Shown here piece by piece: positions 34,286 to 43,609 of a DNA stretch of 64,000 bases (positions are counted from its first letter, which is position 1; the number at the start of each line of letters is the position of its first letter). The notes under the pieces are model-generated. The model saw only the letters and a program-made list of their open reading frames with translations, was not told the DNA's origin and did no database searches. Source of the DNA: an uncultured Clostridia bacterium (lineage in GTDB: Bacteria; Bacillota; Clostridia; Saccharofermentanales; Saccharofermentanaceae); assembly GCA_946403085.1 (NCBI GenBank), contig CAMIYM010000007.1:62001-126000 (forward strand). Direction: 5' to 3'. Both the position numbers and the translations under genes were made by a program.

Positions 34286-36625
34286 ATGAACGCTAGACGT
34301 GGAATAAAGACGATCATAGGAAGTTTCTTCCGTAAAAGAGGACAGATGGGCGCAGAAGCATCATCTGCCACCTTCCTTACGACTGTTTTCTTCGTCGTAG
34401 CGATAGCATGCTGCGCCGCGTCGATCGTCATGTGGTGGTTCCCTTATCACCTTTTCAGCGATGAAGTCTATAATGTCGTAGTCGTTAACGCTCCGGAGTC
34501 CTTTGTAAAATTCAACGAAGAGACTCAGGTCATCCGTGACCAGGAATCAGAAGAATACGGTGACCGTTATAACTATCTTGCCAACTGGGGCAATATGACT
34601 TTCTTCGAGTACAGCTTCGATGGTTACGGATGGACAGAGTTCATCTATAAGGATACGGATGCTTTATATGATTTCATTACCTTCGGTAAATGGATGAGAG
34701 AAAATGACGCATATCTTACAGTAGTGTTCCCAAAGGATTTTGACCAGATGATAAAAGACCGTCAGAACGGCATCACGGACGAGAAGCCTCAGGTCTTAAC
34801 CTATTTCCGTACAAATTCCATGGAATACTCCGAAATGAAGAAGGAATTCGTTGATAAATACCTGAGTCTGTATCAGAGCAAAATCCGTTCCGATTACGGA
34901 CTTAAGATCACATCGGTCCAGGACAGCCGCATTGAAGATGATATGATAACAACTATCGAGAACACTTCCGGAATGCGTGCTTTCGCAGATACCATGAGCA
35001 GGACATTCGTACCGATCCTGCTGTTTGTCATTCTCCTCTATTCATCAATGAGTATAGGAACTAATGTAATAGCCGGACAGAAAGAACGTGGAACCTTCAC
35101 GGGAATCCTTCTGACGCCCGTTCCGAGATATGCGATCGTTATCGGTTATCTCGGTGGTGTAGTCATCAAGACCATGATCCCTGCGTTCTTTATCGCTACA
35201 ATATCTGCACTGCTTGCAGGGCAGTTCAACATCTTAGCATTCCTGGCGCTTTACCTTTATGTTCTTGTCCTTGCTATATTCATCGCGTCTGTAACGATCA
35301 TGATCTCTGTTATTAATGATACGGTCGTATCAGCTCAGACCGCATTCCTTCCCATATTCCTGATCCTCGTAGCCGTATGCGTCACATGCATCCAGTCGGT
35401 ATCAGACAGAGCAGACTTCTACATGTACCTCCCTGTTCACGGACAATTCTACGGAATCGGCGATGTCCTTACAGGCAATATCAATGTCCCGGGACTTATC
35501 GTCAGTTCCCTGGCGACTCTTCTCCTTACTGCAGTAATGACCATAGTCACTGTCCGTCTTCTTCACAGCGAGCGTTACACAGTATCGATCGATACCGTTG
35601 ATGCGAAAGAGGTCAGGCGTTTTAAGGAAGGCGGCAAGTCTTCATTATTGGAGAGATTCAATAAGGCAACCGATAACTTCAGTTACTTCATCACAGAACT
35701 CTTCTACCCTCTTGTCGTACTCTCCTTCTATCAGTTCCTGGCGATGATACCTGTAGTGGTTTCCTACATGAGGAAGCCTGAATATTCATCATTCATCCAG
35801 GACCTTGCTAATGTCGGATCTGTTGAAGACATCATGAACAAGACATTTGAGATCTTCGGTATCTTTTTCAAAGACCCGCTCTTCCTTGTCATGATGACAT
35901 TGGGATATGTGCTTATCATCATCACATACTTCATTCATGCAGGCAGAGTCTGGAAGATCAAAGGCATAAAGAACAAGATCGCTTCATGCGGTTATCCGCT
36001 TAACAACGGCAAACACATAGCTGTTCATTATGGCCTGGGATTCCTTTTCGGCTTCATCATGATGACATGCACCATCGGAATAATGATCATCACAGGTCAG
36101 GTAACGCTCGGCGGCTTTAACATCAGTGCCGGCGGAATCGGTGCCTTTATCTTCAATATGTTCATGTGGTTCCCTCAGGGTGCTTCAGAAGAATTGATGT
36201 TCAGAGGCTACATGATCCCCGCCTTCAACAAGCGCTACAAGGTTGCTGTAGGCGTTGCCGTATCATCCATCGTATTCTCTGCTTTCCATTCGCTCAATCC
36301 GGGTTTCACTCCGCTGGCTTCGGTCAATCTCGTGCTCATTGCAGTTCTTTTCGCACTGATCTACCTTCTAACCGGAGATATCTGGATGACTTCCGCAATG
36401 CACACCGCATGGAATCTTACACAGGGTAACATCTACGGATTGCAGGTATCGGGTAATGAAGCCTCTAACACCGTGATCAAGGTGCTTTACGGTTCAAATG
36501 CAAATCCCCTTATAACAGGCGGTGCCTTTGGTCCTGAAGGAGGACTTGCAACAACTGCCGTGACAGTTGTCTGCCTCGTGATAGTAATCATTCTTCTTGC
36601 AAAGAAAAAGCGGACCACCAAGTGA
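34286..36625 (+). CDS. Fused ABC-2 permease and CPBP intramembrane protease
   Basis: 779 residues. N-terminal half (about 1-440) repeats the NatB layout: membrane segment near 30-50, extracytoplasmic domain, five membrane segments, coupling motif AGQKERGTFTGILLTPVPR near 275. C-terminal half (about 480-779) is a CPBP (CAAX-like) protease with the metal-site motifs EELMFRGY (about 635), FSAFHSLNPGF (about 663) and MHTAWNLTQG (about 706). CPBP proteins process membrane peptides or confer bacteriocin immunity. Fusing it to an exporter suggests substrate trimming during export. Its own hairpin terminator overlaps the stop. Confidence 0.87.
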   Translation: MNARRGIKTIIGSFFRKRGQMGAEASSATFLTTVFFVVAIACCAASIVMWWFPYHLFSDEVYNVVVVNAPESFVKFNEETQVIRDQESEEYGDRYNYLANWGNMTFFEYSFDGYGWTEFIYKDTDALYDFITFGKWMRENDAYLTVVFPKDFDQMIKDRQNGITDEKPQVLTYFRTNSMEYSEMKKEFVDKYLSLYQSKIRSDYGLKITSVQDSRIEDDMITTIENTSGMRAFADTMSRTFVPILLFVILLYSSMSIGTNVIAGQKERGTFTGILLTPVPRYAIVIGYLGGVVIKTMIPAFFIATISALLAGQFNILAFLALYLYVLVLAIFIASVTIMISVINDTVVSAQTAFLPIFLILVAVCVTCIQSVSDRADFYMYLPVHGQFYGIGDVLTGNINVPGLIVSSLATLLLTAVMTIVTVRLLHSERYTVSIDTVDAKEVRRFKEGGKSSLLERFNKATDNFSYFITELFYPLVVLSFYQFLAMIPVVVSYMRKPEYSSFIQDLANVGSVEDIMNKTFEIFGIFFKDPLFLVMMTLGYVLIIITYFIHAGRVWKIKGIKNKIASCGYPLNNGKHIAVHYGLGFLFGFIMMTCTIGIMIITGQVTLGGFNISAGGIGAFIFNMFMWFPQGASEELMFRGYMIPAFNKRYKVAVGVAVSSIVFSAFHSLNPGFTPLASVNLVLIAVLFALIYLLTGDIWMTSAMHTAWNLTQGNIYGLQVSGNEASNTVIKVLYGSNANPLITGGAFGPEGGLATTAVTVVCLVIVIILLAKKKRTTK

Positions 36626-36638
36626 TCCGCTTTATTAG
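36607..36638. terminator. Terminator overlapping the stop of the permease-protease gene
   Basis: Stem AAAGCGGA (36607-36614)/TCCGCTTT (36626-36633), stop codon TGA in the loop (36623-36625), then ATTAG. Placed between convergent genes. Confidence 0.65.
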
Positions 36639-36653
36639 TTATCAACACTTAAA

Positions 36654-38030
36654 TCAGGCTTCTTCAGCAATCTCTCTTGCTACAAACACACCCGATGCTG
36701 ATGCATGTGACAATGAGTGGGTAACACCTGAACCGTCACCGATAACGAACAGTCCGGGATAACGTGTCTCAAGTCTGTCGCTTATGGCGACTTCCATGTT
36801 ATAGAACTTTACTTCAACACCATAGAGCAATGTATCGTCATTAGCAGTACCGGGAGCGATCTTATCCAATGCATAGATCATCTCAATGATACCGTCTAAG
36901 ATCCTCTTGGGAAGAACGAGTGAGAGATCGCCCGGTGTAGCCTTTAAAGTAGGTCTTACCGTAGATTCTTCGATTCTTGATGAATTGGATCTTCTTCCTC
37001 TCGTAAGGTCACCAAAGCGCTGGACGATTACACCGCCGCCGAGCATATTGGAAAGTCTTGCTATAGATTCACCGTAGCCATTTGAATCCTTAAAAGGCTC
37101 AGAGAAATGCTTTGATACAAGAAGCGCGAAGTTGGTATTCTCCGACTGGAGTTCGGGAGCATCGAAGCTGTGGCCGTTAACAGTAACGATACCGTTGGTG
37201 TTCTCTGTAACCACATAGCCGTAAGGATTCATGCAGAATGTTCTTACCTTATCCTCGAACTTCTCCGTACGATAAACGATCTTACTCTCATAGAGTTCTG
37301 AAGTAAGATCAGAGAATACAACTGCCGGGAGCTCTACTCTTACACCGATATCAACTCTGTTCGAATAAGTCTCGATATCAAGTTCTGAGCAGACCTTCTC
37401 GATCCACTTGCTGCCGGAACGTCCTACCGATACAATACATCTTCTGCATGTATAGGATTCTCCGCCGCATTCGACTTCATAGGTTCCGTCATCTAAGACC
37501 TTAAGGTCGCCTACCGGTGAATTGAAAAAGAAATCGACCTTATCTTTAAGCAGATCGAAGATATTCCCAAGCACCTGGTAGTTCTTATCAGTGCCGAGAT
37601 GTCTTACTGAAGCATCAAGAAGATGGAGCTTGTTCTCAAGACAGATCTTCTTGAATGAAGAGCCTGCCGTCGTATAGAGCTTGGTTCCCTCACCGCCATT
37701 GGCAAGATTGATCCCGTCAACATACTTCATGAGTTCAAGAGCCTTCTCCTTGCCTATGTGCTCGTACAAAGTGCCGCCGAAATCATTTGTAATGTTATAT
37801 TTGCCGTCAGAGAAAGCACCTGCGCCGCCAAAGCCACGCATGATCGCACAAGACTTGCAGTTGATGCAGCTCTTGATCTTATCTCCGTCTATAGGGCATT
37901 TACGTTCTTCAAGAGGCTTGCCCGCCTCGAAAACAGCTACCTTAAGATCAGGTCTGAGATTAACCAGTTCATAAGCAGAGAATATTCCGCCGGGACCTGC
38001 GCCGATAATGATGACATCATAGTTATTCAT
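36654..38030 (-). CDS. FAD-dependent dehydrogenase (COG2509 type)
   Basis: 458 residues. Dinucleotide motif DVIIIGAGPGGIFSAYEL (residues 4-21), family-specific Cys block CPIDGDKIKSCINCKSC then GFGGAGAFSDGKYN near 60-90, and the C-terminal FAD loop LFVIGDGSGVTHSLSHA near 430. Reaction unknown; the clustered Cys (about 52, 61, 64, 67) could bind metal. ATG at 38030 with AAGGAG is preferred to one 30 bases upstream. Last gene after the HAD and ECF-S genes on the same strand; a TATAAT in the 49-base gap suggests its own promoter. Confidence 0.85.
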   Translation of the reverse strand: MNNYDVIIIGAGPGGIFSAYELVNLRPDLKVAVFEAGKPLEERKCPIDGDKIKSCINCKSCAIMRGFGGAGAFSDGKYNITNDFGGTLYEHIGKEKALELMKYVDGINLANGGEGTKLYTTAGSSFKKICLENKLHLLDASVRHLGTDKNYQVLGNIFDLLKDKVDFFFNSPVGDLKVLDDGTYEVECGGESYTCRRCIVSVGRSGSKWIEKVCSELDIETYSNRVDIGVRVELPAVVFSDLTSELYESKIVYRTEKFEDKVRTFCMNPYGYVVTENTNGIVTVNGHSFDAPELQSENTNFALLVSKHFSEPFKDSNGYGESIARLSNMLGGGVIVQRFGDLTRGRRSNSSRIEESTVRPTLKATPGDLSLVLPKRILDGIIEMIYALDKIAPGTANDDTLLYGVEVKFYNMEVAISDRLETRYPGLFVIGDGSGVTHSLSHASASGVFVAREIAEEA

Positions 38031-38079
38031 AAGAAAGCTCCTTGTTATAAAGGAATACAATCAAATTATAATACAAAAC

Positions 38080-38598
38080 TCACTTATTTTTCTTAAGTGT
38101 GATCATATAAGTTAGAGGTACGGCAAGAATTACTGCCACTCCGGCCTGGATCAGGTTAAAGACTACTGCCCCCATTGCCGCCTCAGGACCATACATAATA
38201 GCTTCAAAGCCGTAATATCCGCCGACCATAATAAGCTCTGCCACAACGGCACCAACTATCCTGATAAGAACTCCGGCAGCATTCTTTCCGTGTGACTGCT
38301 TCATTATCAAAGCCGCAGCAAGGCCCATAAATCCCTTGATCACAAAAGTCGGAGCAATATACACGGGGTATCCTGCTATCAGGTCACCTAATGCCGATCC
38401 TATCGCTGCAGGGAAAAATGCGACCGGTCCAAGAAAGCATGAAGCGACTAGGATAACACCGTCTCCAAGATTCATGAATCCCAAGGCTGTAGGTATCCTG
38501 ATCTCAGTTCCAATGAATACCAATGCTGCGAGTATACCGCATTCCGCGATTACCCGAAGATTCGATCTTTTATTTGTCCTGCTTGAATTATCAGCCAT
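38080..38598 (-). CDS. ECF transporter S component, substrate unknown
   Basis: 172 residues with about five or six membrane segments; a basic N-terminal end then GILAALVFIGTEIRIP, and a NLGDGVILVASCFLGP segment typical of the ECF-type S-component group with Pfam ECF-ribofla_trS/HmpT-like proteins. It would bind a vitamin or precursor and rely on EcfAAT subunits encoded elsewhere. ATG at 38598 with GAGGTGAT, three bases after the HAD phosphatase stop, so the two are coupled; a phosphatase beside a vitamin carrier hints at a phosphorylated vitamin such as pyridoxal or thiamine, which is inference. Confidence 0.8.
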   Translation of the reverse strand: MADNSSRTNKRSNLRVIAECGILAALVFIGTEIRIPTALGFMNLGDGVILVASCFLGPVAFFPAAIGSALGDLIAGYPVYIAPTFVIKGFMGLAAALIMKQSHGKNAAGVLIRIVGAVVAELIMVGGYYGFEAIMYGPEAAMGAVVFNLIQAGVAVILAVPLTYMITLKKNK

Positions 38599-38601
38599 GT
38601 A

Positions 38602-39258
38602 TCACCTCATGAAGTTCCTGAGGTCGATCGGAGCCGTGCATATATTCGTGGCACCGTTTTCCATAAGAAATTCTCTTGTTCTGTATCCCCATGTACAGCT
38701 TATGGAATCCATACAGCTGTTTTTTGCAGTAAGAATATCAGTATCAGAATCCCCGATATACACGGTATCGCTGTTTTCTATTCCCAGAGAATAAAGACAG
38801 CGCAGAACTGGCTCTGGAGAAGGCTTTCTCTCGACACCCTCCTTTGAACCGCTGACGTAGTCAAACATACCCGGGAAGAAGTGCTCAATCAGTTTTCTGG
38901 ACGGCTCATCATCCTTGTTGGAAATGCACGCCAGAGACATACCGTCAGACTTAAGACGTATAAGAAGCTCATTAATGCCGTTATAAGGCTTCGTGTTCTC
39001 AAGATAATGGGAATTATAGTAAGATGCAAAATCCTTAAGGAGCTTACCCTTCAATTCCTCACTGTATTTGCCGGGATCAGCCGTAAGGCTTCTTTCAATA
39101 AACTTAACGGCACCATTATTGATAAAGGTTCTCACCTGCTCTTCCGTCTGGGGAGCCAGGTTATTCATCCTGCGCGCCGCATTGAGACTCAGAGTCAGCC
39201 CTCCTATCGTATCTAGGAGAGTTCCGTCAAGGTCAAAGCACGCGAGTCTGTATTTCAT
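38602..39258 (-). CDS. HAD-superfamily phosphatase (phosphoglycolate-phosphatase-like)
   Basis: 218 residues. Motif I CFDLDGTLLDT (residues 7-17), motif II region LACISNKDD near 115, motif III Lys in GVERKPSPEP near 147, motif IV VYIGDSDTDILTA near 170; the helical cap inserted after motif I marks subfamily I (Gph-like). Probably dephosphorylates a small phosphate ester. First gene of a small operon with the ECF S component. Confidence 0.88.
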   Translation of the reverse strand: MKYRLACFDLDGTLLDTIGGLTLSLNAARRMNNLAPQTEEQVRTFINNGAVKFIERSLTADPGKYSEELKGKLLKDFASYYNSHYLENTKPYNGINELLIRLKSDGMSLACISNKDDEPSRKLIEHFFPGMFDYVSGSKEGVERKPSPEPVLRCLYSLGIENSDTVYIGDSDTDILTAKNSCMDSISCTWGYRTREFLMENGATNICTAPIDLRNFMR

Positions 39259-39416
39259 ATATCTTCACTTTCAGATCGTCCGCAAAATTTCAGACTTTGG
39301 GACAACTCGCGCCCATTTTAGCACGAAAGCCCTTTTATACAATAGGCAACTTATAGCAATAAAAAGGATGTAATGCTAACATTTACTCGAAAAGAAAACC
39401 TACCGGGAGTAATTAT

Positions 39417-40451
39417 ATGTCTATAGTTAAGTTAAATACCATGAATCTCGGCACATACGAGACAGATCTTGTGGTGGTCAGCATCAACCAGACTGCCACA
39501 GCCAACAATAAGCCCATGCTCAAGGTCACTTTAAGTGACGGCACTGACAACATAACGGCACTGATATTCGATTCCACGAAGAAGGATCTTGCTTCCGGCG
39601 GTATCGAAGACGGCTGTACGGCTGCAGTAGTCCTTGAAGTAACAGAATATAAGGGCAATAAGAGTTATAAGATCACATCTATTACGCCGGTAAAGCTACC
39701 CGAAGATGAATTAAAGCAGCTGATCAAGCTTCCGCCTGAAGATCCCGCCAAGCTGGTAAGCGATATTATCTCCCTTATCAAGCAGTCATCCGGAAGATCT
39801 TATGACTTAAGTTCTTCAGATGTACCAGCTGATGATTTCTCACTTACGGCACTTGCTGTAAGACTTATAAACAGCAATCTCAAGGCATTTACCAGATCTT
39901 CTGCTGCCAAGGCAATGCACCACAATCTTTACGGAGGTCTTGCTTATCACACATACCGCATGATCAAGTCAGCCTTTGCAGTTTGCGAAGTCTATACGCT
40001 TCTTAACCGTGAGCTCCTCGTGTGCGGCACGGCACTTCATGATATCGGCAAGCTTGTTGAGATGAAGACATCTGACACCGGCATCGCCACATATACTGAT
40101 ATGGGCAATCTCTTCGGTCATCCCCTGCTCGGCATCGAGATGATCGACCACGAAGTCTGGAACAAGAATCAGTCCAATGGAGGAAGATCTTATAATCCCG
40201 AACAGGTGGCTATGCTCAAGCACATGCTCGCTTCTCATCACGGCCAGCCGGAATGGGGCGCCATAAGAGTTCCTTCCACTCCCGAAGCCATGATGCTCCA
40301 CGAACTCGACATGATCGATTCGCGCATGTACATGTATGAGGAAACATTCAGCGGTATGGATGCAGGCACTTCAAGCGACCCTGTTTTCGGTATCGCGGGC
40401 GACGGCAAGAGCGTGATCTACAAGAATTCCTTCAGCGGTTACGATAATTAA
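39417..40451 (+). CDS. yhaM: YhaM-type 3'-5' exoribonuclease (OB fold plus HD domain)
   Basis: 344 residues. N-terminal OB-fold nucleic-acid-binding domain (about 10-90), then an HD phosphohydrolase domain with HHNLYGGLAYHT (about 168-179), ALHDIGKLVEM (about 205), GHPLLGIEMIDHE and HMLASHHGQPEWGA (about 270). The C-terminal PSTPEAMMLHELDMIDSRM is diagnostic for YhaM. It trims RNA (and ssDNA) 3' ends in a Mn-dependent way. ATG at 39417 with GGGAG. The last codon and stop overlap the convergent lipoprotein gene by 4 bases. Confidence 0.93.
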   Translation: MSIVKLNTMNLGTYETDLVVVSINQTATANNKPMLKVTLSDGTDNITALIFDSTKKDLASGGIEDGCTAAVVLEVTEYKGNKSYKITSITPVKLPEDELKQLIKLPPEDPAKLVSDIISLIKQSSGRSYDLSSSDVPADDFSLTALAVRLINSNLKAFTRSSAAKAMHHNLYGGLAYHTYRMIKSAFAVCEVYTLLNRELLVCGTALHDIGKLVEMKTSDTGIATYTDMGNLFGHPLLGIEMIDHEVWNKNQSNGGRSYNPEQVAMLKHMLASHHGQPEWGAIRVPSTPEAMMLHELDMIDSRMYMYEETFSGMDAGTSSDPVFGIAGDGKSVIYKNSFSGYDN

Positions 40452-41515
40452 ATATCGTAGTGGAATTCATGCGGTTTATCCTCCATGTCAATATAGTGGA
40501 GGATCTTGTTCTCTTCATCGAGTTTAACGAATCTGCATAAGGATCTGAGGTTATAGTGATTGTCCTCGGCCTTATAAGAGACATCCTGATTGCTTACCCA
40601 GTAACCCGGAAGAATGTCCACCGTAAGCCCCTTCACTAGACAGTTGTCAGCATCTCTTTCCGCATCGCTCATCATAAAATAATCCAAATAAACTGATTCT
40701 ATGCCCGGATATTCAGACCTTAGAGCCCATGTGGTATCTATATGATATCCTTTGCCGTTGATAACGACATATGTCCAGGCGTGGCACAGACCATCGAATG
40801 TTCCGGCCGGCAATGCATCAACTCCAACCTGAAGGAGAAGGTATGCGTAAACTGCAGCGTAGTTTATGCACTGGCCTTTTTTGCGTGTAAAAGTCTTGTA
40901 GACATAGTTATCCACTTCTTCAACTTCGTGCTCGTAAGTGAAGTTTTCTGCAACATATAAGTAAAGCTTCAGTGCTTTCTCGTAATCAGTGTCATCCTTC
41001 TCGACGCTACTGTTTATCATATCCAGGATCAGGACTTCAAAATCGGCCTGTCTCTTAAGGTATTCCTGAATATCCATCTTGTAGTGGATCTTTCCGGTTC
41101 CATTCTCAAATGCGGGGGAGCCATCCTCCATCTTTGTATCGATCTTCAAGCCTGCAGCCGGGAAAAGACAGCAAAGCACTGTATCATCCATTGCCCACTT
41201 GAATGCTTCTTCACTTTCACACTTAAAAGTGGTCTCACCTGCTCTTAATGCGTCACAAAGGTTATATAAAGCATCCCACTTCTCCTTAGAAACGCTCTTT
41301 CCCAGTTGAGCGGAATAAACATGCGGATTGAACTCGAACTTGGCTTTTTCTGCTGTAGTTTCAGAAGTCTCATCGAACTTGATCGGTTCTATCGTTGTCT
41401 CACTGCTGCTCGTAACAGCAGGTTCAGACTGTATATCTGTTTTAGCGCTGCATCCCGAGATAAGGATCATTGATGCAAGAATCGATGCAATTATCTTTTT
41501 ACTCTTCATATTCAA
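40448..41515 (-). CDS. Transglutaminase-like lipoprotein, copy 1
   Basis: 355 residues. Signal peptide with lipobox LISGC (Cys near 22), a Ser/Thr/Glu linker, then a transglutaminase-like core: catalytic Cys in KKGQCINYAAVYAYLLLQ (about 220), His in LCHAWTYVVINGKGYH (about 247) and Asp in HIDTTWAL. Extracellular; may be a peptidase or crosslinking-like enzyme acting at the wall. Start: TTG at 41515 lies 6 bases after GGGAG; an ATG two codons further (41509) is possible. Tandem paralog of the next gene upstream, 17 bases away. Confidence 0.85.
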   Translation of the reverse strand: MNMKSKKIIASILASMILISGCSAKTDIQSEPAVTSSSETTIEPIKFDETSETTAEKAKFEFNPHVYSAQLGKSVSKEKWDALYNLCDALRAGETTFKCESEEAFKWAMDDTVLCCLFPAAGLKIDTKMEDGSPAFENGTGKIHYKMDIQEYLKRQADFEVLILDMINSSVEKDDTDYEKALKLYLYVAENFTYEHEVEEVDNYVYKTFTRKKGQCINYAAVYAYLLLQVGVDALPAGTFDGLCHAWTYVVINGKGYHIDTTWALRSEYPGIESVYLDYFMMSDAERDADNCLVKGLTVDILPGYWVSNQDVSYKAEDNHYNLRSLCRFVKLDEENKILHYIDMEDKPHEFHYDI

Positions 41516-41532
41516 TTTAGTCTCCCGGGGAC

Positions 41533-42606
41533 TTATATATCCCCATAGTAAAATTCTTTTGGCTCATTATACAGATCCACATAATGAACTATCTTCTTCT
41601 CTTCATCCAGTGATCTGAACTTGCAATAATTTCTGATACAGTAGTGATCATCACCGGCAACAAACTTAACATTAGTCTTAGCAACATTGATTTCGGGAAG
41701 CAGGGTTACATCAGGATTATTCAGCGCGCATCCGTCTGCAATCCTATCCTTGTCACTCATCATGAAGTAATCCAGATATATACCGTCGACTCCGTCTGCC
41801 TGAAGAGCCCATGTTGTATCGATATGATATCCCTTGCCGTTTATTACGGCATATGTCCAGGCATGGCAAAGATCCTCATAGATACGGTAACTTACTGCAT
41901 CGATTCCTGCCTGAAGAAGAAGATATGCATAGACAGAAGCGAAATTAACGCACTGTCCCCTCTTTTCCTTAAAGCACGCATAAACATAATTCTCATTGTT
42001 ATCCATATTAGCAACAAGATCTGTATCGTATACAAAATTCTTTGCCACATAAAGATAAAGCTTAAGAGCTCTCTCATATTCTGTGTCGTCTTTCTCAATA
42101 GTGCTGTTGAGGATATCTGTTATCATTGCCTCGAATTCAGACTCTCTTTTGAGGAAATCTTCAACAGGCATATTGTATTTGATCTTACCTTTACCATTCT
42201 CGAAGGCGGGAGAACCGTCCGTACTCTTACCTTCTATCTTCGCACCTGCCGCTGGGAAAAGATCGCATAACACAGCTACGTCAGTGGCCCAGTTATAAGC
42301 ATCCTGGCTGGAGCATTCGAAAGATTCCTCACCTTTTCTTAAAGCATCACAAAGGTTATAGAATGAGTCCCAGTAATCCTGGGGGACCCTTTCTGCGATC
42401 TTGCCTGAATATAAATGAGGATTAAATTCAAAAGGCTCTTGGGCAGTACTTTCTGTTACCGAAGGGGCTGTTGATTCAGATGCTGCCGTCTCTGTGGCAA
42501 CAACACTGGAAGTAGTCTGGACATTATTACCGGCCTTAGCCGCATCACATCCTGATATCAGGATAGCGAAAACCAGCACCAGGCTTGAAATTCTCTTATT
42601 ATTCAT
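41533..42606 (-). CDS. Transglutaminase-like lipoprotein, copy 2
   Basis: 357 residues, same build as its neighbour: lipobox LISGC (Cys near 20), Thr/Ser/Glu-rich stalk, FEFNPHLYSGKIAERVPQ at the domain start, catalytic Cys in KRGQCVNFASVYAYLLLQ, His in LCHAWTYAVINGKGYH, Asp in HIDTTWAL. The pair arose by tandem duplication; sequence conservation is highest in the catalytic core and in PAFENGxGKIxY. ATG at 42606 with GGGGG. Probably co-transcribed with copy 1. Confidence 0.86.
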   Translation of the reverse strand: MNNKRISSLVLVFAILISGCDAAKAGNNVQTTSSVVATETAASESTAPSVTESTAQEPFEFNPHLYSGKIAERVPQDYWDSFYNLCDALRKGEESFECSSQDAYNWATDVAVLCDLFPAAGAKIEGKSTDGSPAFENGKGKIKYNMPVEDFLKRESEFEAMITDILNSTIEKDDTEYERALKLYLYVAKNFVYDTDLVANMDNNENYVYACFKEKRGQCVNFASVYAYLLLQAGIDAVSYRIYEDLCHAWTYAVINGKGYHIDTTWALQADGVDGIYLDYFMMSDKDRIADGCALNNPDVTLLPEINVAKTNVKFVAGDDHYCIRNYCKFRSLDEEKKIVHYVDLYNEPKEFYYGDI

Positions 42607-42690
42607 GGCAAAATCCCCCTACCGTGCGATTATACAGAAGGGGGATTTACCAAAAAGCATCAATTTCTAGGCAAAAGTTAGGTAAAGGCG

Positions 42691-43128
42691 TTACTGTTTC
42701 ATTGCCTGGATCTTATCGTTCATCTTCTTTGCTTCTTTCCTATAGTAGCGCATAAAGCAGAACCAGATGATGAATGCCACCACGAGCTGGATTGCTGCGA
42801 TGATCACGCCCTGCAAAATAGTCGTGGCACCTCCGAACCAGCCGACCGCGTAAGCTACAGCCGTATAAATGGAGCATCCTATTCCCATATGGATTATCAC
42901 CTTGATCGGCATCGGAAGACTCTCATTGTTATATACGACAGTTGGGATACCGAATCCCAGTCCTACCAGAATGCTTCCCAAAGCCATCTTTGTATAGCTG
43001 TAGTTCTCGAGACTGTAATTACCGCCTGAAGTAATGTCAAAGAAAACTCCGACAAGGCAGAATATCGTAAGCGCCATGCCAATACTTATTACTGTGCTCT
43101 TCAATAGATCTTTAATTACATTTTTCAT
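42691..43128 (-). CDS. DUF3021-like four-helix membrane protein
   Basis: 145 residues with four predicted membrane segments (about 13-33, 48-66, 76-95, 104-125) and a basic cytoplasmic end, like the DUF3021 family. ATG at 43128 with AAGGAG, 13 bases after the LytTR gene. LytTR regulator plus DUF3021 membrane protein is a recurrent pair in Firmicutes in which the membrane protein is thought to inhibit the regulator. Confidence 0.85.
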   Translation of the reverse strand: MKNVIKDLLKSTVISIGMALTIFCLVGVFFDITSGGNYSLENYSYTKMALGSILVGLGFGIPTVVYNNESLPMPIKVIIHMGIGCSIYTAVAYAVGWFGGATTILQGVIIAAIQLVVAFIIWFCFMRYYRKEAKKMNDKIQAMKQ

Positions 43129-43141
43129 TGCTATTATCTCC

Positions 43142-43579
43142 TTATAATCCGAGATATCTCTTGAACTCCGGCAAGTATTTCCTGGACACGTAATCCTTAT
43201 TCCCGTTCTTTAATTTCAATAACAACGTGCCTGAAAAACCGGGTTCAATGCTGTCCATATAAGATAGATTGATCAGTGTGGTCTTAGATATCTGCATGAA
43301 CTTGCTTCCCAGCTGGCTTGAAAGTTCATAGAGCCTTCTGCGAGAACGGTACTGAGTCTTCGCACCATATATGATCGTGTCACCGTCTTCTACTCTTACC
43401 ATGTATATCTCTTCAGGTTTAAGGACTACTATGTCCTCTTCATTCCTGAAAGCCGTGACAGGCATCTCATTCGAACCCAAAAGATCAACAGCCCTCTGAA
43501 CCTCGTCTGTAACCTTGTCTGTATGGATCACGGCAAACGGATCTTTATATTCAGTTGAAATATCTATACTTACCTTCAC
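43142..43579 (-). CDS. LytTR-domain DNA-binding regulator without receiver
   Basis: 145 residues. The C-terminal 95 residues are a LytTR domain: EDIVVLKPEEIYMVRVED, YRSRRRLYELSSQLGSKFMQ and ISKTTLINLSYMDSIEP ending in SRKYLPEFKRYLGL. There is no phospho-receiver domain. GTG start at 43579 with GGAGG ten bases upstream. Together with the DUF3021 gene it forms a LytTR regulatory system; it probably represses its own operon when held by the membrane partner (inferred from family). Confidence 0.9.
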   Translation of the reverse strand: MKVSIDISTEYKDPFAVIHTDKVTDEVQRAVDLLGSNEMPVTAFRNEEDIVVLKPEEIYMVRVEDGDTIIYGAKTQYRSRRRLYELSSQLGSKFMQISKTTLINLSYMDSIEPGFSGTLLLKLKNGNKDYVSRKYLPEFKRYLGL

Positions 43580-43609
43580 TTCAAGTAAGCCTCCACACTA
43601 ATTATGCTC

